A stretch of 55,205 bases of DNA from positions 1-55,205 of the forward strand of contig CAYNFH010000014.1 in assembly GCA_964396385.1 (NCBI GenBank). Direction: 5' to 3'. Both the position numbers and the translations under genes were made by a program. Source of the DNA: CAYNFH01 sp964396385 (GTDB lineage Bacteria; Armatimonadota; Chthonomonadetes; Chthonomonadales; CAJBBX01). Within the stretch, counting starts at the first letter, position 1; every line of letters begins with the position of its first letter. The notes beneath the pieces are model-generated. The model was not told the DNA's origin. It did not search any database and was given only the letters and a program-made list of their open reading frames with translations. Shown piece by piece: positions 1 to 8,452 of this stretch.

Positions 1-1217
1 ACCGTGCCGTCGCGGCGCAGGAACGAGGCGCCTGCGCTCTCCTCCCCGCCGAAGCCGTAGGAGCCGTCCAGCAGGCCGTCTACGAACCACTTGAATCCCA
101 CGGGCACCTCCGCCACCCGGCGGCCGATGAAGCCCGCGACCCGGTCGATCATGCTGCTGCTCACCAGCGTCTTACCGATGGCGGCGTCCTGCGGCCAGCC
201 CGGCCGGTTGCGGAACAGATACCAGACGGCGACCGACAGATAGTGGTTGGGGTTGAGCAGGCCGGCGCTCCGGGTGACGATGCCGTGCCGGTCCGCGTCC
301 GTATCGTTTCCGAAGGCGACCCCGTACCGATCCTTCAGCTCCACCAGGCCGGCCATGGCGTACGGGCTGGAGCAGTCCATCCGGATCTTGCCGTCGTGGT
401 CCACGCGCATGAAGCGGAAAGTGGGATCCACCGTGGCGTCCACTACCGTGAGGTTGAGCCCGTAGCGGGAAGCGATGGGCTCCCAGTAGGCCACGCTGGA
501 GCCGCCCAGCGGGTCGGCGCCCAGCCTGATGCCGGAGGAGCGGATCGCCTCCATGTCGATGACGCTGGCCAGATCCTCCACGTAGGGCGTGATGAAATCG
601 TGAGCGTGCGTGGTGGCAGCGCGCAGAGCGGCCTCGTACGAAATCCGTTTGACCCCGGCGTTCCGCTCGCGGAGCAGCGTGTTGGCGCGGTCCTGGATCC
701 AGCCCGTAGTGTCCGTGTCGGCGGGTCCGCCACTGGGCGGGTTGTACTTGATGCCGCCGTCCTCGGGCGGGTTGTGGGAGGGCGTGATGACGATTCCGTC
801 GGCCAGCCCGGTTTCTCTCCCGCGGTTATAGACCAGGATCTCCCGCGAGACGGCGGGCGTAGGGGTAAATCCTCCCCCCCGGGCGTGGAAGACCTCCACT
901 CCGTGCGCGGCCAGCACCTCCAGCGCGCTCCGCTGCGCCGGGGCGGAGAGGGCGTGGCTGTCCATCCCCAGGTAGAGCGGCCCGCTTATCCCCTGCCCCG
1001 CACGGTATTCGCAGATGGCCTGCGTGATGGCCAGGATGTGATCTTCGTTGAAGCTGGCCCGTTCGGCCGACCCGCGATGCCCGGAGGTCCCGAAGCTGAC
1101 GCGCTGCGCCGGATCGGATGGGTCCGGGTGAAGCACGTAGTACTGCTCCAGCAGCCTCGCCGGGTCTATCAGCAGCTCAGGCGGCGGCGGCTTCCCCGCC
1201 AACGGGCTCAGTGGCAT
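1..1217 (-). CDS. pgm: Phosphoglucomutase (alpha-D-glucose phosphate-specific), 3' end cut by window
   Basis: Interconverts glucose 1-phosphate and glucose 6-phosphate in the cytoplasm, linking glycolysis to glycogen and sugar-nucleotide synthesis. About 405 residues are visible, read from the ATG at 1217. The N-terminal GTSGHRG motif, the catalytic phosphoserine loop TPSHNPP, the metal loop GNDTDADRHG (DxDxD) and the sugar-binding GGEESAGASF motif appear in the order expected of the roughly 550-residue bacterial Pgm family. The C-terminal phosphate-binding domain lies outside the window. The promoter side faces the divergent toxin-antitoxin pair. The family assignment is firm. Confidence 0.93.
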   Translation of the reverse strand, partial: MPLSPLAGKPPPPELLIDPARLLEQYYVLHPDPSDPAQRVSFGTSGHRGSAERASFNEDHILAITQAICEYRAGQGISGPLYLGMDSHALSAPAQRSALEVLAAHGVEVFHARGGGFTPTPAVSREILVYNRGRETGLADGIVITPSHNPPEDGGIKYNPPSGGPADTDTTGWIQDRANTLLRERNAGVKRISYEAALRAATTHAHDFITPYVEDLASVIDMEAIRSSGIRLGADPLGGSSVAYWEPIASRYGLNLTVVDATVDPTFRFMRVDHDGKIRMDCSSPYAMAGLVELKDRYGVAFGNDTDADRHGIVTRSAGLLNPNHYLSVAVWYLFRNRPGWPQDAAIGKTLVSSSMIDRVAGFIGRRVAEVPVGFKWFVDGLLDGSYGFGGEESAGASFLRRDGT

Positions 1218-1285
1218 GGGTACAGGCTCTCCCGTGCAGGATGCATGCCTCCTACTTCGCCGCCTGCTATGGGAATCATGCCGTG

Positions 1286-1291
1286 TATAAT
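1286..1291 (+). promoter_or_regulatory. -10 box of the toxin-antitoxin operon
   Basis: TATAAT stands 33 nt before the DUF433 start codon. No good -35 box is visible. An AGGAGAG ribosome-binding site follows close to the ATG. Confidence 0.5.
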
Positions 1292-1323
1292 GGGTTCAGA
1301 CGTCACTGACAGGAGAGTGAAGC

Positions 1324-1578
1324 ATGGAGGGAACCCCCGCAGCGGGTTACATCGTCGCGGACCCGAGGATCTGCCACGGCACCCCTACCTTCCTCGGCAC
1401 GCGCATTATGGTTTGGCAGGTGCTGGAGCAGGTCGCGAGAGGCATGGACTGGGACGCCATCATAGAGCAATGGCGCGGAAGCATCTCCAAGGAGGCGATC
1501 GCCGAGGCAGTTCGGCTCGCAGGCAAGGCTTTTGAGGACCATGGACCGGAGTACCTGAATGGAAACCGCGCGGCGTGA
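1324..1578 (+). CDS. DUF433 family antitoxin-like protein
   Basis: An 84-residue protein of the DUF433 family, small winged-helix or VapB-like DNA-binding proteins that usually act as antitoxin and repressor. The family signature is visible as DPRICHGTPTFLGTRI, followed by the helical segment around WDAIIEQWRGSISKEAIAEAVRLA. The ribosome-binding site AGGAGAG lies just upstream of the ATG. Its stop overlaps the next gene's GTG start (GTGA), so the two are translationally coupled. The pairing with a PIN-like protein is the standard arrangement of this module. Autoregulation is inferred from the family. Confidence 0.85.
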   Translation: MEGTPAAGYIVADPRICHGTPTFLGTRIMVWQVLEQVARGMDWDAIIEQWRGSISKEAIAEAVRLAGKAFEDHGPEYLNGNRAA

Positions 1579-1958
1579 TCGTCCTGGATGAGAACTACAC
1601 GGACGATCAGCGCCGCCTGCTGAAGAGCTGGCGTATCCCGATTCGGCAGATAGGCTACGAAGTCGGCCGCAAAGGTATGCAGGACGACGAAATCCTTCCG
1701 CTGCTTCAATCCCTTCCGCACCCGACATTCTTCACCCAAGACCGGCATTTCTACGACAGCCGGCTGTGCCACCCGCGATACGGGCTAGCGCTACTCGCCG
1801 TAGACGAGCTAGACGTAGCCCTCTTCACTCGGCGCTTTCTTCGCCATCCGAGTTTCCGCACCTATGCCCAGCGCCGCGGGCACGTCGTGAGGGTCACCCG
1901 TGCTGCCATCACAGGGTGGCATTACGAATCCGCAGACGTGTTCTTGGTTCCGTGGTAG
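1575..1958 (+). CDS. DUF5615 PIN-like toxin
   Basis: A 127-residue protein that starts at the GTG overlapping the DUF433 stop. The N-terminal VLDENYTDDQRRLL and the central FFTQDRHFYD carry the spaced acidic residues of DUF5615 (Mut7-C/PIN-like) proteins, predicted ribonucleases of type II toxin-antitoxin modules. The C-terminal half, with YAQRRGHVVRVTRAAITGWH, does not match anything I can name. RNase activity is inferred from the family and from the DUF433 partner. The next 290 bases hold no gene. Confidence 0.8.
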   Translation: MIVLDENYTDDQRRLLKSWRIPIRQIGYEVGRKGMQDDEILPLLQSLPHPTFFTQDRHFYDSRLCHPRYGLALLAVDELDVALFTRRFLRHPSFRTYAQRRGHVVRVTRAAITGWHYESADVFLVPW

Positions 1959-2171
1959 CGTTGTTGGGCTTTGCGATTGTTGCGCTGACCTCAGCTCGAC
2001 GGACGTCGTGCCTCACCGGCCGCCGTGAAGAGACGCTACCGGGGCGACTTTCTGGCCCCGATTAGGTGCTGACCGAAATGTCCCGACGCCAGCTTGCAGG
2101 ATCTTCGTGCTCCACAGAGAATGTTCCAACATAGGACGGTGTCGGGTCCGGAATCAGTCGTAAGGGATGAA

Positions 2172-2214
2172 GGATCCGGGCAACCCGGAGTCGAACCCGC
2201 ATCTAACGCAGCTC
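2172..2214 (-). other. Possible tRNA 3'-half remnant before the defence island
   Basis: Read on the minus strand, the segment holds a canonical T-loop string (GGGTTCGACTCC) followed by GGGTTGCCCGGA. No matching 5' acceptor lies within 75 nt, and the T-stem pairs poorly. It may be the 3' end of a tRNA left at an integration site at the edge of the methyltransferase island, or it may be chance. Confidence 0.25.
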
Positions 2215-2249
2215 GAAACGGTGAGCCGTGAGCATGGTAGGAGGAACGG

Positions 2250-3602
2250 ATGGCGACTGGATATCTCATACGGGACGCTCGCGAACTCGAGACGGCGCTC
2301 CAGGCAAGTTCAGTCCAGTTGACCATCACCTCGCCTCCTTATGCGGACATGAAGGACTATGGATGCGGAAATCAGCAGATTGGCTTCGGACAGGACTATG
2401 AGTCCTATCTTAGCGATATCGAAAAGGTCTTCCGTCAGGTATATCGCGTCAGCACCGATACTTCCTGCCTGTGGGTAGCCGCTGACACCTCCGTAGTAGG
2501 GGGGGTCGTCCGCATGCTGCCTTTTGACCTGGGGAGCACCATTGCTCGTACGGGCTGGAGGCTCCGGGACATAGTGATTTGGCACAAGCGCAAGACACTT
2601 CCATGGTCCCGCAAAGGCCAAGTCCGCAATGCGTTTGAATACCTGCTATTCTTCACCAAGACGGATGAGTATAAGTACCACATCGACAGGATCGTCGAGG
2701 CCAAATCCTTGCGTCCGTGGTGGGTAAGGTATCCCGAGCGGTACTCGGCAACCGGAAAAGTTCCGACTAACGTATGGGAATACACTATCCCCACTCAGGG
2801 TAGTTGGGCTGGCTCGGAGTTACGGCACGCCTGTCCTTTCCCGCTCGGTCTGCTTGAGCGGATCATCGACCTATGCTCGGATGAGGGCGACCTCGTTTTC
2901 GATCCGTTCGCCGGTAGCGGAACGGTTCTCGCACAAGCGGAGTGCATGGGGCGGCAAGCGGTCGGGACCGACCTCAACAGTCAGTACCGCGACATGTATT
3001 GCTCCGAAGTGAGACCGGAAGCTCAGCGCAGGTGGGAAGCCGGGTTGTTGGAGCGGCAGGCGGCAGAGAACGATCGGCGTCGGCTGGCGGTTACGATACC
3101 GCTGCTCCGCCAGCTCAAATATCCGAAGCAACTTGCTCGCCTTCTCCTGAGGCATGATGCTGCCCGCGAGCTCTGGACATGTGTCAACTCGGTGATTGCC
3201 ATTGGACAGGTGGATGGATTTGTGCCGTCAAAGCAGCGATTTCTCAAGGAGCGGATCCTTCTCGTGATAGACGACGAGGCGGGGGCCCATGCGGACCATT
3301 TGAGGATTCTTGAACTTGCCCGCCACCTTGCGGAGCGGCCTCCACTTTCGAAATTCGGGATTGAAGCTGATATCGACATCCTCACACTTCGCAGAGCCCA
3401 GGCCCTTCTGACAGCCTCACCACTCGAACTTCGGCAGCTGTCACTATATAGACGCGGGCGTTTTTGGTGGGCCGATCGCTACATGTCCGTGGCTCAATGG
3501 GGAACGGAAGCAACAGACAAGCGGTGGAGGTCCCACGGCCTCAGGGGTGTCCCTCCTATCCTAAGCAACATCAACGTTCGTCAGGAAGTGCCGGAGTGTT
3601 AG
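2250..3602 (+). CDS. Beta-class site-specific DNA methyltransferase (N4-cytosine or N6-adenine)
   Basis: A 450-residue enzyme predicted to transfer a methyl group from S-adenosylmethionine to an exocyclic amino group in DNA. Catalytic motif IV, TSPPY, is at residues 27-31 and the SAM-binding motif I, DPFAGSGTV, at 218-226, so catalytic precedes binding, as in the beta class. NAFEYLLFFTK near 127-137 fits the segment before the target-recognition region. The 200-residue C-terminal extension has no recognised domain. AGGAGG precedes the ATG. The gene is read toward the GHKL-ATPase operon and ends 2 nt before that operon's stop. TSPPY occurs in both N4 and N6 enzymes, so the target base is open. 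Confidence 0.88.
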   Translation: MATGYLIRDARELETALQASSVQLTITSPPYADMKDYGCGNQQIGFGQDYESYLSDIEKVFRQVYRVSTDTSCLWVAADTSVVGGVVRMLPFDLGSTIARTGWRLRDIVIWHKRKTLPWSRKGQVRNAFEYLLFFTKTDEYKYHIDRIVEAKSLRPWWVRYPERYSATGKVPTNVWEYTIPTQGSWAGSELRHACPFPLGLLERIIDLCSDEGDLVFDPFAGSGTVLAQAECMGRQAVGTDLNSQYRDMYCSEVRPEAQRRWEAGLLERQAAENDRRRLAVTIPLLRQLKYPKQLARLLLRHDAARELWTCVNSVIAIGQVDGFVPSKQRFLKERILLVIDDEAGAHADHLRILELARHLAERPPLSKFGIEADIDILTLRRAQALLTASPLELRQLSLYRRGRFWWADRYMSVAQWGTEATDKRWRSHGLRGVPPILSNINVRQEVPEC

Positions 3603-3604
3603 CT

Positions 3605-5977
3605 TCACGTAGCACCAAGGGACGGAACTATGGCCTCGTACACGCGTGGTCCGTACTTGAATCGCCATTCCTCAATCTGATTACGAACTGAACCGATAGG
3701 GTCATGCTCGTCAAGCTGCAGCCCCTGTGCGCCACCCCTCTGCGACTTTTCTGCCATGACGTGAAAAAGTGCGACCTCGAGGCAGATGTCCGCGAGTCGG
3801 GCCTGTGCGACTCTGTCCTCGTCCAGCTTCTGCTTCCAACTGGCTTTATCCGGTCCAAACACTGTCCTATTGAGCGGATGACGGCTGTTCACATATATGA
3901 TCCCGTCCATTGTGTCGAGCTCTGCAACAGAGTGCCGGTCCAGTGCCTCATATTCAGGCCGCTTGAAACGGCCCTCGTTTTCGTTAGGATCTGGCTCTCG
4001 AATCCGAATCTCCGCCTCTGACATGAACTTACCGAAGGTCTTGCTCTTGGCCTTCGCCTCAACCCGGCCGCTCTGGCCCTTGGCAGTGCCTATAAAGCGG
4101 ACAGGGAGCCGAGCGACGTCTGTTCCGGGAATGCTGTGCCCGTGACTGAGCCGGACCACATAAGACACAGTTTCATGCTCGCTGAGGCTGATCAAACGGA
4201 TGCCACTCGAGTGCTTGGCATCAAGCGACAGATGGACTTCGGTTCCAGCCGGGATGCGCTTAGTATCAATGTAAAGGTAGGCGCTGCCAGGCCTGTGCGG
4301 CCGTGACGAGCTAAATGGCGGACGGAACTCCATCCCGTCCTCCGGCGGAACTACCTCACGCGGCTGCGCTACCGGGCGCACATTTAGCTCCGCAGACAGG
4401 CTTTTCCCACGCTCACCTTCCGCCACGGCCGTTATTCGCCCCCGCGCCCCTTCCGCTTTGGAGGTGACGGTGAGTATGAAGGTTTTCCTCGCCACGTTAG
4501 CTGGAAGTTTGCCCACGCTTATTTCCTCCGGCTCTACGGTTATGTCTGGATTGCTGCTATCGAGCAGAATCGACCCGTTTGCCTTAAGTGACGAGGCGAG
4601 GCCAACAAGCTTTACTTGAGCTGGCATCCCGACGGCTAGAGCCAGAGATGGAGGCTGGAAAACAAGGGGCTCCGACGATTCTGGTCCAGTCGCCCCATCC
4701 TCGCTGAGCTCATTGCGGTAGAGCGCGTTTAGTTCTGCAAATCCCTTCTGAAGGCGCTTGCGCGCGTCGTCGGATAGGTCGTCGCCACCGGTTTTCGGGG
4801 CCGATCTCTCAGCCTTGACAACTGGATCCAGCTCGGCGCGCATGCGCGGCCAAAGATGGTCCCTGACGAACTCCTTCCTTCTGTCGAAGCCGTCTCTGGA
4901 GTCGAGAATAAGAGACTCGCTATGATTGTCGATTAGGTCCTTGATGACGCTACGGATTCCGGAGAGCCTCACCACACCATAGAGCCTCTCCAGACCCGGC
5001 TGTTGCTCAAAGTCGAAGAGCGTCAAATCGTAAACCGTGTCGCACTCGTCAACGACCAGGAACCCGCCTTCACGGTCGTCGTTGCGGTCCTGCCTCAGGG
5101 CCTCATCCGCCCTGATGGCGACCCAATCAACACATACAGACGGGTAGTCGCGGTACTTTATCGCGGTGGAGGATCGCCCTACGACAATGCCTGGAGGAAA
5201 AGCATAGGCGAGCCTCTGCTGGAGACTCTTCCCACCTGACCGATACTGCTCAAGCAACACCTCGCAAGATGGGTCCGAGTTGATAAGCCGCAGCATATAA
5301 AAGCTGCAGAGGCGAGCGTATAGCGGTTCAATCTGAGGTATGCTACACCTATCGCCGCAACGGAACGAAACAGTAGTTCCGTGCTCTGACCCGTGGATAC
5401 TCTGGCGATCCTTGACCGTACTTTGAGCTGTTGTGAGTCGGAACCCCGGGTGTCCGGCCTCCCTTTGGGCGAGTGCTACACTTACTTCGTCTCCTTTGAC
5501 CGTCTTGACCTCTCCGTGCTCGTGTCCGAAAAGTACGTCAGCCAAGCCCTGGCCGAACACGCCCCGGACAGGCTTGCCTGCACCCTGGCCGCTCTTGTCA
5601 GCGCCATACTGGGCCAGATTGCCCTTTAACTGGTCGTAGGTCATACCTTCCGCATTGTCTATGACCCGGCACTCGCCTTTCGCAAGCCCACATCCTGCAA
5701 CGGCCGCGACCTGTACCCAAATCTTCGCTCGGACGGCACGGGGTAATGAAGCAACTAGCGATTGATGATCCACCAGGGCTCCTGGGCTCAGGTCGAGGAT
5801 CGCACTGACAAGCCCGGAGGACTGCTTCAGCTTGCCCAACCGCTTGTAGCTGTCCCACGAGTTGGTGATCGGCTCCGTCAGGGCCTTCGCGATGCTCTTC
5901 GCGACGGCATCAGCGAACATGCGGTCCCACTTCCGCGCTGCCACTTGCAGCGACAGGGTCTCGGTCCTTGTCTTCAT
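3605..5977 (-). CDS. GHKL-type ATPase, MORC/MutL-like, probable defence protein
   Basis: A 790-residue protein with an N-terminal HSP90/MutL/histidine-kinase ATP-binding fold. The N-box EPITNSWDSY (E35, N39, D42), the G1 motif DNAEGM (107-112) and the G2 lid GVFGQGLADV (139-148) are intact, so ATP binding and hydrolysis are likely. A helical middle region follows (about 250-430), then beta-rich Ig-like segments (about 450-660) and a C-terminal helical part. Family knowledge: MutL/MORC-like GHKL ATPases occur in prokaryotic restriction-modification neighbourhoods and are held to be related to eukaryotic MORC proteins. The start overlaps the upstream gene by four bases. It converges on the methyltransferase. 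No nuclease motif was recognised, so the effector activity is unknown. Confidence 0.75.
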   Translation of the reverse strand: MKTRTETLSLQVAARKWDRMFADAVAKSIAKALTEPITNSWDSYKRLGKLKQSSGLVSAILDLSPGALVDHQSLVASLPRAVRAKIWVQVAAVAGCGLAKGECRVIDNAEGMTYDQLKGNLAQYGADKSGQGAGKPVRGVFGQGLADVLFGHEHGEVKTVKGDEVSVALAQREAGHPGFRLTTAQSTVKDRQSIHGSEHGTTVSFRCGDRCSIPQIEPLYARLCSFYMLRLINSDPSCEVLLEQYRSGGKSLQQRLAYAFPPGIVVGRSSTAIKYRDYPSVCVDWVAIRADEALRQDRNDDREGGFLVVDECDTVYDLTLFDFEQQPGLERLYGVVRLSGIRSVIKDLIDNHSESLILDSRDGFDRRKEFVRDHLWPRMRAELDPVVKAERSAPKTGGDDLSDDARKRLQKGFAELNALYRNELSEDGATGPESSEPLVFQPPSLALAVGMPAQVKLVGLASSLKANGSILLDSSNPDITVEPEEISVGKLPANVARKTFILTVTSKAEGARGRITAVAEGERGKSLSAELNVRPVAQPREVVPPEDGMEFRPPFSSSRPHRPGSAYLYIDTKRIPAGTEVHLSLDAKHSSGIRLISLSEHETVSYVVRLSHGHSIPGTDVARLPVRFIGTAKGQSGRVEAKAKSKTFGKFMSEAEIRIREPDPNENEGRFKRPEYEALDRHSVAELDTMDGIIYVNSRHPLNRTVFGPDKASWKQKLDEDRVAQARLADICLEVALFHVMAEKSQRGGAQGLQLDEHDPIGSVRNQIEEWRFKYGPRVYEAIVPSLGAT

Positions 5978-6648
5978 CGGTGTGCCCCTTCCGAAGGAGC
6001 CATGAGCGCGGCAAACCGTTGCTTGCAGTACTTGAGGAGCTTGAGCACGTCCTCGTCACCGACGTCCTGGGCTGCCGCGACTAGCTCGTTGTAACGGCGG
6101 CGAATCACGGCTCGTGGGGTGTGAGAAAATGCATCCACAATCGATAGGAAGTCGACACCGCGGGCGGAGTCCGCTTCTCCTCCTCGGTACCGGCGAAACA
6201 ATTCCGAGTCTCTGACCCTCGCCACCTGGTCCTCGCTGTGGACCGACCGGGCCCGTCCGGTGCCGCGGGCAGCCTTTACTACCTCCACATCTGGCGGGGT
6301 TGCTTGAGCGGATGCCGAGTGCCGCCCGAACGCGGCGCTGAGCCGCTCCGCGGCCCTCCTTCCTGCTGGCGATAATGAGTAGCCAGTCGTCGCCCCACCG
6401 GTCGCCATGTTGCGGTACTTTGGTTGCATTTGAAGCAAAGTGCGCACAGAGCGCGCCGCGTCCGGATACTGAGGGTAGCCGACCATGGCGAACCGGCTCG
6501 GAAAGAGCAGGTAGAGAGCGACCGTGACATTTTCAAATGTGAGCGGGTGCCCGAGTTCCTCGATCACCGCCATCGCGTAGGCCGCCAGGTCCGTTAGGGG
6601 GAGACCGTCGTAGAGTTCTTCTGGGATGCGCTGTAGTTCGAGAGTCAT
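5974..6648 (-). CDS. Conserved protein of the GHKL-ATPase operon, possible winged helix
   Basis: A 224-residue protein with no domain I can name with certainty. The N-terminal 110 residues (LTFENVTVALYLLFPSRF, then YPDAARSVRTLLQ and the GYSLSPAGRRAAERL strand-turn-helix) look like a winged helix. The C-terminal half is helical, with FSHTPRAVIRRRYNEL. It is a middle gene of a minus-strand operon, and its stop overlaps the ATPase start as ATGA, which implies coordinated synthesis. It may be a DNA-recognition or adaptor subunit of the ATPase. That role is inferred from position only. Confidence 0.6.
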   Translation of the reverse strand: MTLELQRIPEELYDGLPLTDLAAYAMAVIEELGHPLTFENVTVALYLLFPSRFAMVGYPQYPDAARSVRTLLQMQPKYRNMATGGATTGYSLSPAGRRAAERLSAAFGRHSASAQATPPDVEVVKAARGTGRARSVHSEDQVARVRDSELFRRYRGGEADSARGVDFLSIVDAFSHTPRAVIRRRYNELVAAAQDVGDEDVLKLLKYCKQRFAALMAPSEGAHR

Positions 6649-6701
6649 CGGATCTGTAGTCTGTTCAAGCAGAGTTAGTCGGACGATGTGCAGAGCGGCG
6701 G

Positions 6702-6917
6702 CTATTCAAGCTTGAATTTTATCTTGCGATGATTGCTGAACTTACCCTTTGCAATCCGCAGCTCATTATCGATGGCGGCGAATATGCGCTTGACGTCATC
6801 TTCGGTGTACTCGTACGCGTATGGGTTGGAGCAATTCGAAAGAACGCGAATCTTCTCTATGACGGCGTTCGTGCGCGCCGTGGCGAGTCTTACAAATGTG
6901 TCTCGCTTGTCTGCCAT
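6702..6917 (-). CDS. Small helical protein, first gene of the GHKL-ATPase operon
   Basis: A 71-residue protein. I chose the ATG at 6917, which begins MADKRDTFVRLA, because GGGAGG sits about 10 nt upstream. A longer reading from 6998 would cover that site with unconvincing sequence. The conserved-looking core is LATARTNAVIEKIRVLSNCSN, then YEYTEDDVKRIFAAIDNEL, two helices joined by a polar turn. I recall proteins of this pattern beside DNA methyltransferases and restriction genes, but have no functional assignment. The 53 nt to the next gene allow one transcript. Confidence 0.65.
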   Translation of the reverse strand: MADKRDTFVRLATARTNAVIEKIRVLSNCSNPYAYEYTEDDVKRIFAAIDNELRIAKGKFSNHRKIKFKLE

Positions 6918-7034
6918 TCCCTGCGTTCCTCCCGGCAAATGCGCTCCACCCATTTTACCCCATTCTGTAGCATATGAGTCAGACTGCAGTGATTTCAAAA
7001 TAACGGCAGCATTTTGAACCGTTGGCAGTATTCG

Positions 7035-7537
7035 TCATCTCCAAGCGGCGAGATAGCCCCAGCCCCAGACGTTCGGCGTCCAAGCGTCCACGGTGAACTC
7101 GGTCTGCGCCACGTAGAGGAAGATACCGAAGTAGGCCTCGATCACAGGCCAGTCCCACGCGGACGGGCGACATACGGCCGCCAGGTGGTACTTGATGGGC
7201 CAGGTGAGCCATTCGTCCTTGCGGTGGATGATGTCGATGTTCCAGTAGACGGTGAGGCCGATCGGCGCCGGCTGGCCCGGTCGGCCTCCGCCCAGCGCAT
7301 GGGCTTCAGCGCGCTATCGCGGTAGGTCTTTGCCAGCGCGGGATCGTACGGCTGGAGCAGCTTGGAAGCCCGTCCTGCCGCGGCAGCGTAGATCCAGCTC
7401 CCCCACGGGTCCGGCGCGAACAAGATATGCGCGCTGCCGCGCTCACGCGCACGATGCGCGGTAGTCCCGAATCGGGCGGAGTCCCGCCCAGGCGCGTTGT
7501 TCTGCCCGGTGGGCGCAGCGAGGTACCGATTGCCCAT
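7035..7537 (-). pseudogene. Degraded glycoside hydrolase family 9-like remnant
   Basis: Coding-like sequence in two frames. The upstream frame gives DPWGSWIYAAAAGRAS, then LLQPYDPALAKTYRDSAL, which resembles the alpha/alpha-barrel helices of GH9 endoglucanases. After a frame change near 7260 the other frame continues with VYWNIDIIHRKDEWLTWPIK and ends at a TGA at 7035. Neither half has a plausible start or family length. The second half may come from a different gene. Confidence 0.4.
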
Positions 7538-7570
7538 GCAGGATTTCCATGTGACATGGTAGTCGTTCAG

Positions 7571-7918
7571 TCATTGTTTGGTGTATGCCCTCCAAATCGG
7601 GAAGCGGCGGAAGGCGCGGCGGAGACCGGGCGGCACGGGCTCGGTGCAGACGGCGGTAAGGCCCATGGGTTCGGAGCCAGGCTCCGCCGGATCCGGCTCG
7701 AAGAACGGTACGGCCTGAACGCCGTACTGGCCGCAGTACTCCAGCGCCTTGAGCAGCGCGCCGCGGTCCTGCGCGGCCAGCAGGACCAGGCGGCAGTGGG
7801 GCGGTAGACCCCACTGCGCGCCGGCCGCCTGCGCCGCATGAGCCGCCTGGACTATCTGGTCCGCCAGCGGCAGGTCCGTGCGGACCCTGAGGTACGTGGT
7901 CGCGGCTCCCTACGTCAT
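7571..7918 (-). pseudogene. PTH2-family peptidyl-tRNA hydrolase-like gene with in-frame TAG at codon 3
   Basis: Peptidyl-tRNA hydrolase 2 proteins release peptides from stalled peptidyl-tRNA. The ATG at 7918 overlaps the previous stop (ATGA), but the third codon, 7912-7910, is TAG. The same frame then runs open for 112 codons, giving YLRVRTDLPLADQIVQAAHA and later AVPFFEPDP. These match the PTH2 RxDL strand, the conserved His helix and the late EPD turn. With the TAG read through, the length (115 residues) is that of a complete PTH2. No ATG, GTG or TTG lies between the TAG and the first beta strand. It is either a freshly broken gene, an error, or a gene needing amber decoding. A tRNA-like gene with a CUA anticodon lies 535 nt upstream. 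Confidence 0.6.
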
Positions 7919-8340
7919 GGCGCCACTTCCTCCGGAATGTCGGTATAGGCATCCATCGCGTTCATGTCCGGGTCCCACTCCCATCTATCGTCCTTCGGCA
8001 CCAGATGCCGCACGAGTGGAATCGACGCCTGGCACACAAAGCCGCGGAACGGCGCCAGAAGCTGCTCCTCGTAGCTCGGGTTGTGCAGGCGCCGGATAGT
8101 GCGCGCGGCGCCGCCCCACTTCCGCTGTCCGTTCTCCAGCTTGCGCCGATTGGTGCAGGAACTGAACCCCTTCCTCCAGTCCTTTCCGCGGAGGAGTAGG
8201 TAGAGCAGGTGGTGCGCCGACGTCAGCTCTTTGCGCGCGACGCGGTCGTTCACCAAGCCGGCCCAGTGGCTGATGAGGGCCTGATACGCGGCCTCATCCG
8301 GGAAGAACCGGCACGTTATCTGTCTTGGAAGCGTGTTCAT
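7915..8340 (-). CDS. Hypothetical protein between tRNA-like gene and PTH2-like gene
   Basis: A 141-residue soluble protein from the ATG at 8340, preceded by AAGAGGAGAC. I do not recognise the family. Helices around DEAAYQALISHWAGLVNDRV and HHLLYLLLRGKDWRKGF are followed by a basic stretch (NRRKLENGQRKWGGAARTIR), which suggests nucleic-acid or tRNA contact. The C-terminus is acidic. It is translationally coupled to the PTH2-like gene and lies downstream of the tRNA-like gene on the same strand, so an RNA-related role is an inference from context. Confidence 0.6.
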   Translation of the reverse strand: MNTLPRQITCRFFPDEAAYQALISHWAGLVNDRVARKELTSAHHLLYLLLRGKDWRKGFSSCTNRRKLENGQRKWGGAARTIRRLHNPSYEEQLLAPFRGFVCQASIPLVRHLVPKDDRWEWDPDMNAMDAYTDIPEEVAP

Positions 8341-8452
8341 CTGTGTCTCCTCTTGTCGAATGATTTCCATCGGTGAGTCGAGCAGGGGAGACTCAGGGTG
8401 GTCTGATGGTATGCGGCTACCGCATTGCGCGGCCCTCCTTCTGTTGAGATGA

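Noticed and set aside
243..1535. 430-codon plus-strand open frame opposite phosphoglucomutase
   Set aside because: The minus strand encodes a firm Pgm; this frame also runs across the DUF433 gene.
2172..2214. Complete tRNA gene at the island edge
   Set aside because: No 5' acceptor or D-arm can be matched, so only a possible remnant is listed.
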